From NCBI GenBank assembly GCA_030696315.1, contig JAUYSM010000009.1:1-34517 (forward strand): DNA of 34,517 bases. Reading direction: 5' to 3'. The position numbers and the translations under genes were made by a program. The notes beneath the pieces were generated by a model. The model saw nothing but the letters and a program-made list of their open reading frames with translations. It ran no database searches and was not told the DNA's origin. The stretch is from Pseudohongiella sp. (GTDB taxonomy: Bacteria; Pseudomonadota; Gammaproteobacteria; Pseudomonadales; Pseudohongiellaceae). Below, one piece after another: positions 1 to 8,668 of the stretch (positions are counted from its first letter, which is position 1; every line of letters begins with the position of its first letter).

Positions 1-75
1 AGGCGCGAAGCGCCGCCCTGAGGAACTGCCGCCTTGCCGCCGCCACCGCCACCGCCACTGTCGAACAAAAAAAAA
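1..75. other. Window-edge low-complexity GC-rich stretch, no gene called
   Basis: Positions 2-14 form a short hairpin (GGCGC, GAA, GCGCC). Positions 38-57 are a GCC/ACC triplet run followed by an A-run (65-75). Read on minus, the triplet run would encode a glycine string; read on plus, an Ala/Thr string ending at a TGA at 81-83. Too little sequence is visible to say whether this is the end of a neighbouring gene or an intergenic repeat. The T-run on minus lies directly after the kinase stop but has no stem before it, so it is not called a terminator. Confidence 0.3.
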
Positions 76-1887
76 CTAACTGACCATCGCCTTCACAATT
101 GCCCTTCTCAGCACCTCATAATCCACCGGCTTCACCAACACCTCAAACCCCGCCGCCTTGATCTCTGCAAGCCGCGCACTCGCCGCATTGGCTGTTGCCA
201 TGATGATGTGTTGTTTCGGGATTTTTGCGGACAGCTGTATTGCAATATCCAGCCCCATTACATCGTCATGCAACATGTCATCCATCAAGACCAGATCAAA
301 GTCACTTTCATAAGATAACAAGCGATCCACCTGTTCTGGCGACGATGCGCTGATGGCCGAGCAACCCCAGGTCCTTAAAAGGCCCGTCATCGCATCCAGA
401 ATTGACGCATCATCATCGACAATCAGAATCCTCAAACCGGCAAAATCCATTTGAACGGTATCCATTTCGTCATCACTGATCTCTTCCATATCCGGCAGAT
501 CAACGAGTGCGGACAGCGGCACATGCACATTAAACGTGCTACCTGATCCTACCTGAGATTTGAGCGTTATTTTTAATGCCAGAAGCGCCGCAATGCGTTT
601 AACAATTGCCAGGCCCAGGCCGGAACCTTTGCTTTTGCTACGCGCTTTATTACTGACCTGAAAGTAATCACGGAAAATCTTGTCCTGATCCTCAAGGGAG
701 ATACCAACACCGGTATCAATAACTGAAATTACCAGACCATTGCGCTGGCGTCGCATTTGAATACTGACCGAACCTTTGTCGGTGTACCGCACGGCATTAT
801 TAACAAGATTGCGCAGCAATCGTTCCATCAGCAACATATCGGATTTCACCACAACCGGTATGCTGTACAAATGCAAGGCTACGTTCTTTTGCTGTGCATC
901 CTGCGCAGCACCATCCGCGATGTTTTTTAGCATCAGATCCAAGCGGAACCTTGATTCGTCTGCGGTCACAACACCGGCATCAAACTTGGACAAGTCCAAC
1001 AGACTGTTAAATTGTTCATGCAAAATTGTGCTGGTTTCGTCAATTTTATCGAGCAGTTCCTGGGTACGACCATCGGTGACCGTGTGTCGCAAACTACCCA
1101 AAAACAAAGTCATTGCATGCAAAGGCTGGCGCAGATCATGACTGGCAGCCGCCATAAACCGATTTTTTTCCTCATTGGCCTGACGCGCTACGTTTAACGA
1201 CTTTTCAACCAGCAGTTTGTCTTTTTCCAATCGGATGTTTTGTTCACGATTTTCCTCTCGAATACGAATAGATTCGTTAAACACCTCTGCGCTTCGCTTG
1301 CCAAACTCCGTTAACAGAATGGTAATGGCCAGCATGGCAACGCCGGCCTCCATATCGGCCGGCTCAGAAACCAACAGCAGAAAAACCACCCCCTGCCCCA
1401 GGTTGCTGACTAGCAACCAGGTAAACCCGCGGTTCTGAATAGATGAGTTGATGGTTGTCCCAATCGCATAAATTAGCGTAAGCAACGCCACTGCAAAAAC
1501 AACGCGCTCGTCACCTCCCAAACAAATCCACCAGTATCCCGACCCAACAGCAAGTGTGCTGAGCAGCGAACTGAAGTACAGCATCAGCTCATTGCGATAC
1601 AACACGGGAACTGTACTGTGGGCAATGCGCTTTTCAATCTTTCGGCAGATCAACGCTCTGATGATAGCCAGCACCACAATGATGCCAAGCCAGGCTGACA
1701 GTCGGTCAGTGTCCACCTCGTTCCAAAGCCCGCCGAGATAAAACAGACTGCTGACAACAACCAGAATCAGCGCACGCTCCGACTGAAGCACCCGCATGCG
1801 CTGAGACTCAACAATTTGACTGAACAGCAGCGGTTCCAGCACTTGATCATAGCGCGAGAATCCGGTGATTTTTTCCAAGAGCTTCAC
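76..1887 (-). CDS. Membrane-bound hybrid sensor histidine kinase
   Basis: This 603-residue inner-membrane sensor kinase has a fused receiver. Residues about 40-195 hold roughly six hydrophobic segments with no recognisable periplasmic sensor domain, and a helical linker follows (about 205-245). The HisKA domain carries the phosphoacceptor His250 in the motif SHDLRQPLHAM, typical of one hybrid-kinase subgroup. The ATPase domain shows the N box (RNLVNNAVRYT, 359-369), G1 (DTGVGI, 391-396) and G2 (GSGLGL, 421-426). The C-terminal receiver (about 486-600) keeps the acidic pocket D491-D492, phosphoacceptor D536, T565 and K586, so it looks phosphorylation-competent. Translation starts at a GTG with AAGGAG seven bases upstream. 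The gene is 22 bp after the large fusion gene on the same strand, with the LuxR-type regulator as first gene, so kinase and regulator probably form one pathway. The signal sensed is unknown. Confidence 0.93.
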   Translation of the reverse strand: MKLLEKITGFSRYDQVLEPLLFSQIVESQRMRVLQSERALILVVVSSLFYLGGLWNEVDTDRLSAWLGIIVVLAIIRALICRKIEKRIAHSTVPVLYRNELMLYFSSLLSTLAVGSGYWWICLGGDERVVFAVALLTLIYAIGTTINSSIQNRGFTWLLVSNLGQGVVFLLLVSEPADMEAGVAMLAITILLTEFGKRSAEVFNESIRIREENREQNIRLEKDKLLVEKSLNVARQANEEKNRFMAAASHDLRQPLHAMTLFLGSLRHTVTDGRTQELLDKIDETSTILHEQFNSLLDLSKFDAGVVTADESRFRLDLMLKNIADGAAQDAQQKNVALHLYSIPVVVKSDMLLMERLLRNLVNNAVRYTDKGSVSIQMRRQRNGLVISVIDTGVGISLEDQDKIFRDYFQVSNKARSKSKGSGLGLAIVKRIAALLALKITLKSQVGSGSTFNVHVPLSALVDLPDMEEISDDEMDTVQMDFAGLRILIVDDDASILDAMTGLLRTWGCSAISASSPEQVDRLLSYESDFDLVLMDDMLHDDVMGLDIAIQLSAKIPKQHIIMATANAASARLAEIKAAGFEVLVKPVDYEVLRRAIVKAMVS

Positions 1888-1909
1888 AATAAAAACTCCT
1901 TGCTACAAC

Positions 1910-4900
1910 TTAGTGACCTGCTTTGACTAACGCGCTTTGGTAGGCACGGCCTGACATCGAACCATCGGCAGCATAGGCTTGCACCGTCAATTGCATGCCA
2001 TCATCTGGATCAATATCGAGCCGGACAAAGTGTCTGGGGTGATCCGTCAACAGATATTGCCGACCCGTCCACTGAATAGCACTTTGCCCATCTTCCAGCA
2101 ACAACCCAAACGAGGTACCCCAATCATAAGCTGCAGCTTGCGAGTTGATAAACGGGAGCGGCGCATTTAATCCAGAGCAACAGATCTGCGTGATAGATAC
2201 CGACCCTTGATCACTGTTCGCGCTCAGCTCAACCACACAGGACAGATGAGGGTCGCCGGTCAACCATATCACGTGGGAATCTGCGGCGTGCTGCAGAATC
2301 AATGCAACCACTTTCGCCAGGAAACCTGGATATGCCAACAAACCATCTTCACGGCACAACAGATCCGGGTACGCGACCTTGGATCTGGAAACAGGGCCGA
2401 TTGGCGACCCACTGCACAGCAGGATCACCGGGCTACCGCTTTGTTTGATCAGCCATTTTTCAAGGGCTTCAAGTTGTTTGTTGCTCAACAACCCAGACGT
2501 GAGGCTGTCCGATGCGTCACTATCGCTGCGCGTATCAAACACAAAGGCTGGATACCCGGCACACTGGAAGTTGTACCAAAGGTCAGCACGCTCTGTATCC
2601 CAATGCGGATGCTGATGCATTTGATACAACCCTGCCATTCTGCGCGCATATGTCAGGGTGTCATCATAGGGACCGCGCCAGTTATCCCTGAACTCGTGGT
2701 CATCAAGTACCAGCCAGGTCGGTAGATGGGAAAACACATATGCCACATCGGGATGAGAGAATGCCAATCGGTAGGCGTTGCGATAGCGCTCGTAATGTGA
2801 CTTGGGATCAAACAGATCAGCACTGGCATCTGCATAGATTTGATCACCGAGCAGTATCAATCCATCCACCCCGCGTAAGGCAGAACCGGCAGGTTCGGTC
2901 AGATGTGAGCGCATGCCTGCAAACGCAGAGAACGCGCCATGCCTGTCAAACGGCAAACCCGGATACAGGCAGGAACCTGCCAAGATACTCAAGGGGCGAT
3001 GTTTGCCAGCCTGATTGTCACCCGCAACCGGATATTCGCCTGTGCACACGCGCTGAAACCAGGCCATGTCTGACCAGTCAACGACCGCACTTTGCCTGGG
3101 CATAAGACTGCCCGCCGGCGTGAGCTTGCCGTAATCCAGTGAAAAATTGAATTTGCCGTCAGCAGAACCCGGAAATTCAACATCGTGCAACCAGAATTCG
3201 TGGCGCCACAACGCTGACTCGTCAAATTGGAAAGTGACAGGATTTAAAGCAAGGTCACCGCCAGTGTCGTCTTTATACGGCAAATGGCTGACCATCACCT
3301 CGCAGGAAGCAGACTCCACTCGCACGCCGCTTGCGGCGTGCACCTGAAAGTCTTCGGCTTCTACCCAGAGTCGGACGGACACCCGGCCATCTGACTGGCG
3401 TTGCGGTGACGATATGATCGGCCCCGTCCTCGGCGCGGATGTTACACAATGCTGAACAGGATTGTGTGAACTGGCACGGCAATTGTTCATGAACCACGCA
3501 CGCGCCGCCGCCGACGACAGCCGCTTTTTTGCAAACCCGGTAAGATCGTCTTGTGTTGCAGCCGTAAAAAATTCATGTAAGCGCGGATACACCTCCAGGT
3601 TGGCGCGCTTGCTGAAAATCATGTCCATATGGCCGTAGTCATTCAACACTTCAATCCAGACCTTGTGCGCCGCATAATCTTCCGGCGCCAGCTCATCTGT
3701 GCAGGTGTTGCCGGTGTCGCGGAATCGTCTGAGGCGGGTCAACTGATCCGCAGACTGACGCGAAGATTCCTTATCAAACACTGTGTTCCGGTTGCCATGT
3801 AAAAACAGTGTCGGGAATTGCCAGTACTGATTAAACGCACTTTCGCGCACGTAGGCGTTTGCGCCTTCGTGATTTGACAGCAAACCGCGCGTCATTGAGA
3901 AATACACCTGCTGCATGACACCAATGGGTACCGGCCCAATCATGCCAGCAAATTCTTCACGGGTTGCTCGAGCAAGGTTTTTGTTGAACCATTGTCTCCC
4001 CCAGAAAATGGTGTAGCGCGTGTAGATGCTTTGCGCAAATCCGGGACCTCGCCAATCACCAAATCCGCGCAAGCTGCTCCATTGTTTACGCTCATCAGCG
4101 GTCATCGCCAAGGCTGCGAGCCGATCATAAACCGTCTCAAGAAATTCCGGTTCCTTATGTGGCAAGGGTTCGATTGTTTGAATGGGCTCAAACTCTTTAA
4201 ACCAGGCCCAGACATTCGCACGTGCACGATTCTCCGCAGACGCGTGCAACCACGGTGTGACCGCATGCGGTACTAAAGATGCCAGCATACTGCGACGCAC
4301 AAATGATCCGTCTGGCAGGCGCTGTTCATAGTCCAGTTTGCCCGCCAGCACCGCCATGGCAACAGCGCCCGCACCAATACAATGCGAGAACACGTGAATG
4401 TGACGCTCGTCGCCGGGTGGGGATAACTGGTTGACCTGATTAAAAATGGTCTTGACCGCCCAAGGCACGTCCACCAAGGCAATGTCATCCCAGCGATCTT
4501 CAGGATTTATTTCGGTGACATAGTTGGCACTGGCGCGATGATCCAGCACCCAGACATCATAGTTTCTCGCCAGAAAGTACTGCACAAAATTGCAGGCGAT
4601 GGTGTCAGTCCAGAACACACGACTGCTATGCGCCAGACCATGCACCAACAACAATGTTTGACGATTGCCTGAATTGCCATCGCATGGCTGGTAACGAACA
4701 AGGCGGCTGAGCGGCTGTGGTTTACCCGCATGCCCGTTGCTTTGTTCATACTTTTCGCGCGGCAGACTTTGTTTTTTACCGCCCGGCCCATAGTGAACAA
4801 AAGCAGGTGGTGCAGCAAATCGCCCTTGTTTGGGCGCTCTTTCAATGTCACTGCGCTGTGCAAATTGTTTGTAAGCCGGGGCAGCAAATGACCAGAAATG

Positions 4901-7666
4901 TGTATTCATGATCATACGCAAAAAGTACATGGCAACGCCGCTGGCTGCCATGACCGAACTGGGCGTGTCGGGTGATGAGGTAATCTGTAAGGCCGAAGGG
5001 CCATTGCTGATGCGCACAGCATCAATTTCAAAGTTTAGTTTTCGGGAAAAGCCACGGCTGTTCTGTGCCTGCACCGGCAATACCATGAGCGCCGCCAGCA
5101 GGTCTGGTAACACAATGCTGTAGGCCAGCGTTTTTTTACCAGTCAGCGTCAGGCCTTGGTCCGAACTGAACCCATAACGCAAATAGCGCGGCTGAGATTG
5201 CAGACGCGCTATTCTCAGAAAGTCTTTGAGCTGTTGCAGCAGCGTTTTATCCGAAGGTTTTGTCAGCACATCCTTGCGGTTTCGCCAACTTTGTTCAGAC
5301 AGCAATAGCGCCTGCAACCGGGCAGGCAGTTTGACCAGCACGTCCATACTGCGGTAGCGAAGAAACCTGAGTACCGCAGCACACAGGCGAATGTTTTGCC
5401 GGATGGCACCCGGCGCACTTTGATCTGCCACACCCAGAAAAACCTGACCATTCAATTCAGCAAGCTTCACCAGATCGACATCCGGTGTCGTAAACACACC
5501 ACCTTTAGTATCTGCGCTAAACACTGCTCGGGCAGTCAGCCCGTGATGCGGATGCATGATCCACTGATCAAGCGATTGTTCTCCTGAAAACGCAACACTG
5601 ACGTCAAGCACCAGCGCTTTAATATCGGGCGGCAGGCGGACATCCGGCAACAGGCGCTGTATATCCGCTTGCCTCGGCACTACAGCGGAACTCCAGGGGA
5701 AAACCGAGCGTTTGCGGGTATCCACGTGACACACAAGGCGCTCGTTAAAACGCGCCTCAACTTTTCGAGCATCCGGCTTGGGAATGGGCCAAGGAACGCC
5801 TGCCGGTATCTTTCTGAACATGGTCAGCGCCGGAAAGCTGTTGGTATCCATGGCACCGGGCTGAGGGCTGGCCATTGATTCAGCCTGCTTGCACAGCATC
5901 GGCAGACAGATCTCTGTTGCCAGCGCATAACTGACACTGGCAATCGTCAACATCGGGTTAGTGCCAATTGCCCCCGGGATGATTGAGCCATCCAGCACAT
6001 ACAGATTTTTATACACCGCAAGGGTATCGGAGTCGGTGTTGTCATTGATAAACACTTGACCGCGTGTGTTCACAACGCCGTTGTTTACAGACTCGGCCAT
6101 ACAACAGCCGCCCAGTGGATGGACAGATATCAGCGTGCCCTGCAGCGCGTCGGCACCCTCAACTATCCCGGCGAAACCGGCCGGCAATGGCTGTGAAATC
6201 AAATTGGGCGAAAACAGTCCGCCATCAAAAACATCTGTTTGTTTGTTGAACAACGTGGCATGCAAACGCTCAAAATAATCCCCTGGTGTGCGTCGCCAGT
6301 CTGGTTTTAATTCATCCTTGTGCCAGCGCAGTTGCCCACTGGCGTTGTCGTGGCCCATCACCAGCAGGGTCTGGGAATGTTCAGCCAGTTTATTGGAAAT
6401 TGCCAATGGATCGTGTGTCGGGTTCTGTGTATGCCAGGCCGATAGTACGCCATCGGCAAAACGCCCCAGCAAGGTCTGTGACACAATCATTTCTTGCCAG
6501 ATCTGGTGCAATGGAAACGGCACCAAGGCATCTTCCAAGCGGAAGCGCTGCTTGAATGCCGGCCCGGAAGCATCTTGCGAACCGGCAGGTTCAAGTGCAA
6601 TGGCTGCGATACCACTGATGGTGGGGCCAGGCTGAGTACTGGCGGGCAATTCGCCAGGTATCGATGCCAGGTCATTCACTTTCTGACGCTGCCCGGTCGC
6701 AGCAAGCAATGCATCACCGTTTAGCGAGAACTGTTGACCCAGTTTTTCTGACAGACGCAAACCTTTTTGTTCAGCGGAACGCTTCAGAATCTCGGTGCTG
6801 CCCAAGGTGCCAGCCGCGAGCACAACAGTCCCTGCGTGAACACGCACCAACTCATTGCTGTTGGCGGTTGGCGCGCATTCAATCAGCCAGCTGCCATCCG
6901 CCAAGGGATAGAGACTGCGGACTCGGATGCCGGTAAACAAGGACGCTCCCAACTGCCGCGCCAATGGCCAGGCATTCATATTCAGGGAGCCTTTGGCACC
7001 GGAGTGACAGCCAATCACACAATTGCCACAGTGGTTGCACTTCTGATGATCTGCGCTGTGCTCTGACGGCCCATTAAAATTGATCGACACAGGTGCTGCG
7101 TCCGCCTTGCTACCGAGTGCTGCCGCGCTGGCAGCCATGGCACTGAAGCTGCCATTACTTGCGATCAATGGGTTAGTGTTCACACCCAACAGCTTTTCGA
7201 TTTTGCGGTACACCAGCGACAGGCGAGTGTGCCAGTCAATCTCAGCATTGCCGGGCCAGTGCGCTAACACCTCCGCCTCTACCCGCGCCGCCACATTGGC
7301 GTTGACCAGTGAGGTGCCGCCCAGACCACGCGCACTGATGGTGACAGCCCCCTCTCCGACGCGTACATCCCACAGTGCCGAATTATTGAGCGTGTTAACA
7401 CCCACATATCCCGGCATTTCCGACATGGTTTTAGGGAAATCATCTGGCAGATACTCACGGCCCGCTTCAAACACCCACACGGCGGGTTGCGTCGGGGTCT
7501 GTCGCGATTCCAGCAAGCCCAGCGCAGCCATAGCCGCGCCGTAACCGGACCCCACAATCAACACATCGGTTTTGATTTCAAACTGCTGTTGAGCCTGGTT
7601 GTCAGAAAAAGGGAACCCCTGCCTGGCGAGCAAGGATTCTATCGGTTCTGACAACCAGTGACTCAC
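1910..7666 (-). CDS. GMC oxidoreductase / alpha-beta hydrolase / PhoD-like phosphatase fusion
   Basis: This 1918-residue protein carries three enzyme modules. Module 1 (about 30-600) is a GMC-type FAD oxidoreductase of the cholesterol-oxidase-like branch. It has the dinucleotide motif GSGYGA (39-44), a ferredoxin-like cysteine motif C210/C213/C216/C220, HPLGGC (516-521), and GTNPMLTIAS near the module end. Residues about 600-960 match no family I recognise. Module 2 (about 970-1350) is an alpha/beta hydrolase, with LLLVHGLAHSSR near 1005 and a nucleophile elbow SHCIG that puts Cys1096 where Ser is usual; a late GHMD supplies the likely catalytic His. Module 3 (about 1400-1900) resembles PhoD alkaline phosphatases (GDQIYAD near 1605, DDHEFRDN near 1655, TGDPHLSC near 1800). 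No signal peptide is visible, so it is probably cytoplasmic, unlike exported PhoD enzymes. The GTG start overlaps the regulator stop by four bases (GTGA), implying translational coupling. Substrate unknown; an alcohol/sterol- or lipid-like compound is an inference. Confidence 0.88.
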   Translation of the reverse strand: MSHWLSEPIESLLARQGFPFSDNQAQQQFEIKTDVLIVGSGYGAAMAALGLLESRQTPTQPAVWVFEAGREYLPDDFPKTMSEMPGYVGVNTLNNSALWDVRVGEGAVTISARGLGGTSLVNANVAARVEAEVLAHWPGNAEIDWHTRLSLVYRKIEKLLGVNTNPLIASNGSFSAMAASAAALGSKADAAPVSINFNGPSEHSADHQKCNHCGNCVIGCHSGAKGSLNMNAWPLARQLGASLFTGIRVRSLYPLADGSWLIECAPTANSNELVRVHAGTVVLAAGTLGSTEILKRSAEQKGLRLSEKLGQQFSLNGDALLAATGQRQKVNDLASIPGELPASTQPGPTISGIAAIALEPAGSQDASGPAFKQRFRLEDALVPFPLHQIWQEMIVSQTLLGRFADGVLSAWHTQNPTHDPLAISNKLAEHSQTLLVMGHDNASGQLRWHKDELKPDWRRTPGDYFERLHATLFNKQTDVFDGGLFSPNLISQPLPAGFAGIVEGADALQGTLISVHPLGGCCMAESVNNGVVNTRGQVFINDNTDSDTLAVYKNLYVLDGSIIPGAIGTNPMLTIASVSYALATEICLPMLCKQAESMASPQPGAMDTNSFPALTMFRKIPAGVPWPIPKPDARKVEARFNERLVCHVDTRKRSVFPWSSAVVPRQADIQRLLPDVRLPPDIKALVLDVSVAFSGEQSLDQWIMHPHHGLTARAVFSADTKGGVFTTPDVDLVKLAELNGQVFLGVADQSAPGAIRQNIRLCAAVLRFLRYRSMDVLVKLPARLQALLLSEQSWRNRKDVLTKPSDKTLLQQLKDFLRIARLQSQPRYLRYGFSSDQGLTLTGKKTLAYSIVLPDLLAALMVLPVQAQNSRGFSRKLNFEIDAVRISNGPSALQITSSPDTPSSVMAASGVAMYFLRMIMNTHFWSFAAPAYKQFAQRSDIERAPKQGRFAAPPAFVHYGPGGKKQSLPREKYEQSNGHAGKPQPLSRLVRYQPCDGNSGNRQTLLLVHGLAHSSRVFWTDTIACNFVQYFLARNYDVWVLDHRASANYVTEINPEDRWDDIALVDVPWAVKTIFNQVNQLSPPGDERHIHVFSHCIGAGAVAMAVLAGKLDYEQRLPDGSFVRRSMLASLVPHAVTPWLHASAENRARANVWAWFKEFEPIQTIEPLPHKEPEFLETVYDRLAALAMTADERKQWSSLRGFGDWRGPGFAQSIYTRYTIFWGRQWFNKNLARATREEFAGMIGPVPIGVMQQVYFSMTRGLLSNHEGANAYVRESAFNQYWQFPTLFLHGNRNTVFDKESSRQSADQLTRLRRFRDTGNTCTDELAPEDYAAHKVWIEVLNDYGHMDMIFSKRANLEVYPRLHEFFTAATQDDLTGFAKKRLSSAAARAWFMNNCRASSHNPVQHCVTSAPRTGPIISSPQRQSDGRVSVRLWVEAEDFQVHAASGVRVESASCEVMVSHLPYKDDTGGDLALNPVTFQFDESALWRHEFWLHDVEFPGSADGKFNFSLDYGKLTPAGSLMPRQSAVVDWSDMAWFQRVCTGEYPVAGDNQAGKHRPLSILAGSCLYPGLPFDRHGAFSAFAGMRSHLTEPAGSALRGVDGLILLGDQIYADASADLFDPKSHYERYRNAYRLAFSHPDVAYVFSHLPTWLVLDDHEFRDNWRGPYDDTLTYARRMAGLYQMHQHPHWDTERADLWYNFQCAGYPAFVFDTRSDSDASDSLTSGLLSNKQLEALEKWLIKQSGSPVILLCSGSPIGPVSRSKVAYPDLLCREDGLLAYPGFLAKVVALILQHAADSHVIWLTGDPHLSCVVELSANSDQGSVSITQICCSGLNAPLPFINSQAAAYDWGTSFGLLLEDGQSAIQWTGRQYLLTDHPRHFVRLDIDPDDGMQLTVQAYAADGSMSGRAYQSALVKAGH

Positions 7667-8433
7667 TGCAACTGACTCTCTTCAATGGAGGGATTTTGAC
7701 TATACCGATCCGCCTGATCCGGTTGAAAACCTAGTTTGGCAGCTGCATACACGGCCTCGGTGCGGTTTTGAACACCCAGACTGCGATACGCCATTGACAG
7801 GTGCGCTTTGACGGTGTGGTCTGAAATATCCAACTCTTTTGCGATGGTTTTGTTTGACTTACCCTGGATTGCCCTCATCAGCACCGCAAACTGGCGGCGT
7901 GACAAGGTGTGCCCGTTGTCCTGCATCGCACTATCAGGCATCGAACTATCAGCCATTGAACTATCAGCCATTGAACTATCAGGCATCGCAATGTCAGGCA
8001 TCGAGCTGGCTGAAATTTGCGGCAGACGGACTGCGCCGAGGGGTTTGAGGGCATGGCTTGGCAAGTAGGTTCCCCCACCCAGCACCACCTGCAACGCGCT
8101 GACCAGCACATCGCGTGACGACGACTTTGGGATAAAACCCGCTGCGCCATGTTCGATGGCCTCTCTGATGATGCGCGCATCCTCTTCACCAGAAACCACC
8201 ACCAGACTGGCACTCTCAAAATGTTCACGACATCGATTCAGCGCTTGCATGCCATCCACACCCGGCATGTAGAGATCCAGCAGCACCAGATCAAACCCGA
8301 TACCCGGGTCCAACGCCAGCGCACTGTCCAGATCTCGAGCCTCGGAGTACTGAACTTTGTTGTCCAGTACCGGCAACAAATACTTTAGCCCTTCACGGAA
8401 CAGATCGTGATCATCAATTAATAGAATCCGCAT
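7663..8433 (-). CDS. LuxR/NarL-type response regulator with a pentapeptide-repeat linker
   Basis: This 256-residue DNA-binding response regulator has a receiver at residues 1-125 (acidic pocket D7-D8, phosphoacceptor D53, conserved K103) and a LuxR-type helix-turn-helix at about 176-240 (TLSRRQFAVL, then KTIAKELDISDHTVKAH). The linker between them (144-173) is six pentapeptides of the form [SA]M[PAQ]D[SIN], encoded by a 15-bp tandem repeat. The ATG at 8433 is preferred over an upstream in-frame start at 8523 because it has GGAG eight bases upstream and begins directly at the first beta strand (MRILLIDDHD). It is the first gene of the operon with the fusion enzyme and hybrid kinase, and is probably the kinase's partner. 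Its own promoter was not identified. Confidence 0.93.
   Translation of the reverse strand: MRILLIDDHDLFREGLKYLLPVLDNKVQYSEARDLDSALALDPGIGFDLVLLDLYMPGVDGMQALNRCREHFESASLVVVSGEEDARIIREAIEHGAAGFIPKSSSRDVLVSALQVVLGGGTYLPSHALKPLGAVRLPQISASSMPDIAMPDSSMADSSMADSSMPDSAMQDNGHTLSRRQFAVLMRAIQGKSNKTIAKELDISDHTVKAHLSMAYRSLGVQNRTEAVYAAAKLGFQPDQADRYSQNPSIEESQLQ
7926..8000 (-). repeat. 15-bp tandem repeat (about 5 copies) inside the response regulator
   Basis: Five consecutive 15-bp units lie at 7926, 7941, 7956, 7971 and 7986. They vary around TTGAACTATCAGCCA on plus and decay outward into similar but diverged units. Because the unit is a multiple of three, copy-number change would lengthen or shorten the receiver-HTH linker without breaking the frame. 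The two central units differ least, as expected of recent slippage. Confidence 0.85.
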
Positions 8434-8541
8434 CCGTATTCTCCTTGCCGTCTCGCCAATGATTGTAGTCGGGCAAGCATACCTATGTTGTTGTTTGTTT
8501 GGTAAGGCCGAACTGTGGCACAAGTGCGCGCATCCAGCGAC

Positions 8542-8566
8542 TAGCCAGATGGCTAATTGACGTCAA
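8542..8566. promoter_or_regulatory. Adjacent palindromes in divergent control region
   Basis: TAGCCAGATGGCTA (8542-8555) is an inverted repeat with 5-bp arms. One base later, TTGACGTCAA (8557-8566) is a perfect 10-bp palindrome. They lie between the regulator operon (minus) and the lptM-lysA promoter (plus), a natural place for operator sites. No binding protein can be named from sequence alone. Confidence 0.35.
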
Positions 8567-8588
8567 AAAAGCCTGATGTTTTAAGGCT
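8565..8588 (-). terminator. Possible weak intrinsic terminator or attenuator (minus)
   Basis: Read on minus, AGCCT (loop of nine) AGGCT is followed by six T residues. The stem is only five base pairs. No gene lies upstream on minus, so if functional it would act in the leader of the response-regulator operon or block antisense reading from lysA. Alternatively it is a chance hairpin. Confidence 0.3.
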
Positions 8589-8591
8589 GGA

Positions 8592-8621
8592 TTAGCCGCA
8601 CCGAGGATAACCGGCTATAAT
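8592..8621 (+). promoter_or_regulatory. Sigma-70-type promoter for lptM-lysA-dapF
   Basis: A perfect TATAAT -10 box at 8616-8621 (context GGCTATAATCG) is preceded, 18 bp upstream, by a weak -35 (TTAGCC, 8592-8597). Transcription would begin near 8628, about 40 bp before the lptM start. This is the only strong promoter-like signal before the lysine genes. Confidence 0.5.
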
Positions 8622-8668
8622 CGCGCGCAACTTAACAGGCAAAACCACAGACTACGGGGACTCAACAG

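Noticed and set aside
61-78. Terminator after the hybrid kinase
   Set aside because: A T-run is present on minus right after the stop, but no stable stem precedes it.
2207-2725. Long plus-strand frame opposite the fusion gene (and many similar ones elsewhere)
   Set aside because: It has no recognisable domain, mirrors the codon pattern of the minus-strand gene, and lacks a credible ribosome-binding site.
7021-7060. Independent ferredoxin domain in the fusion protein
   Set aside because: The Cys motif (210-220) is a single cluster set within the GMC domain, as in related oxidoreductases, not a separate ferredoxin fold.
8434-8523. Longer response regulator starting at 8523
   Set aside because: The extra 30 residues show no domain and the ATG at 8433 has a clear GGAG and begins the receiver.
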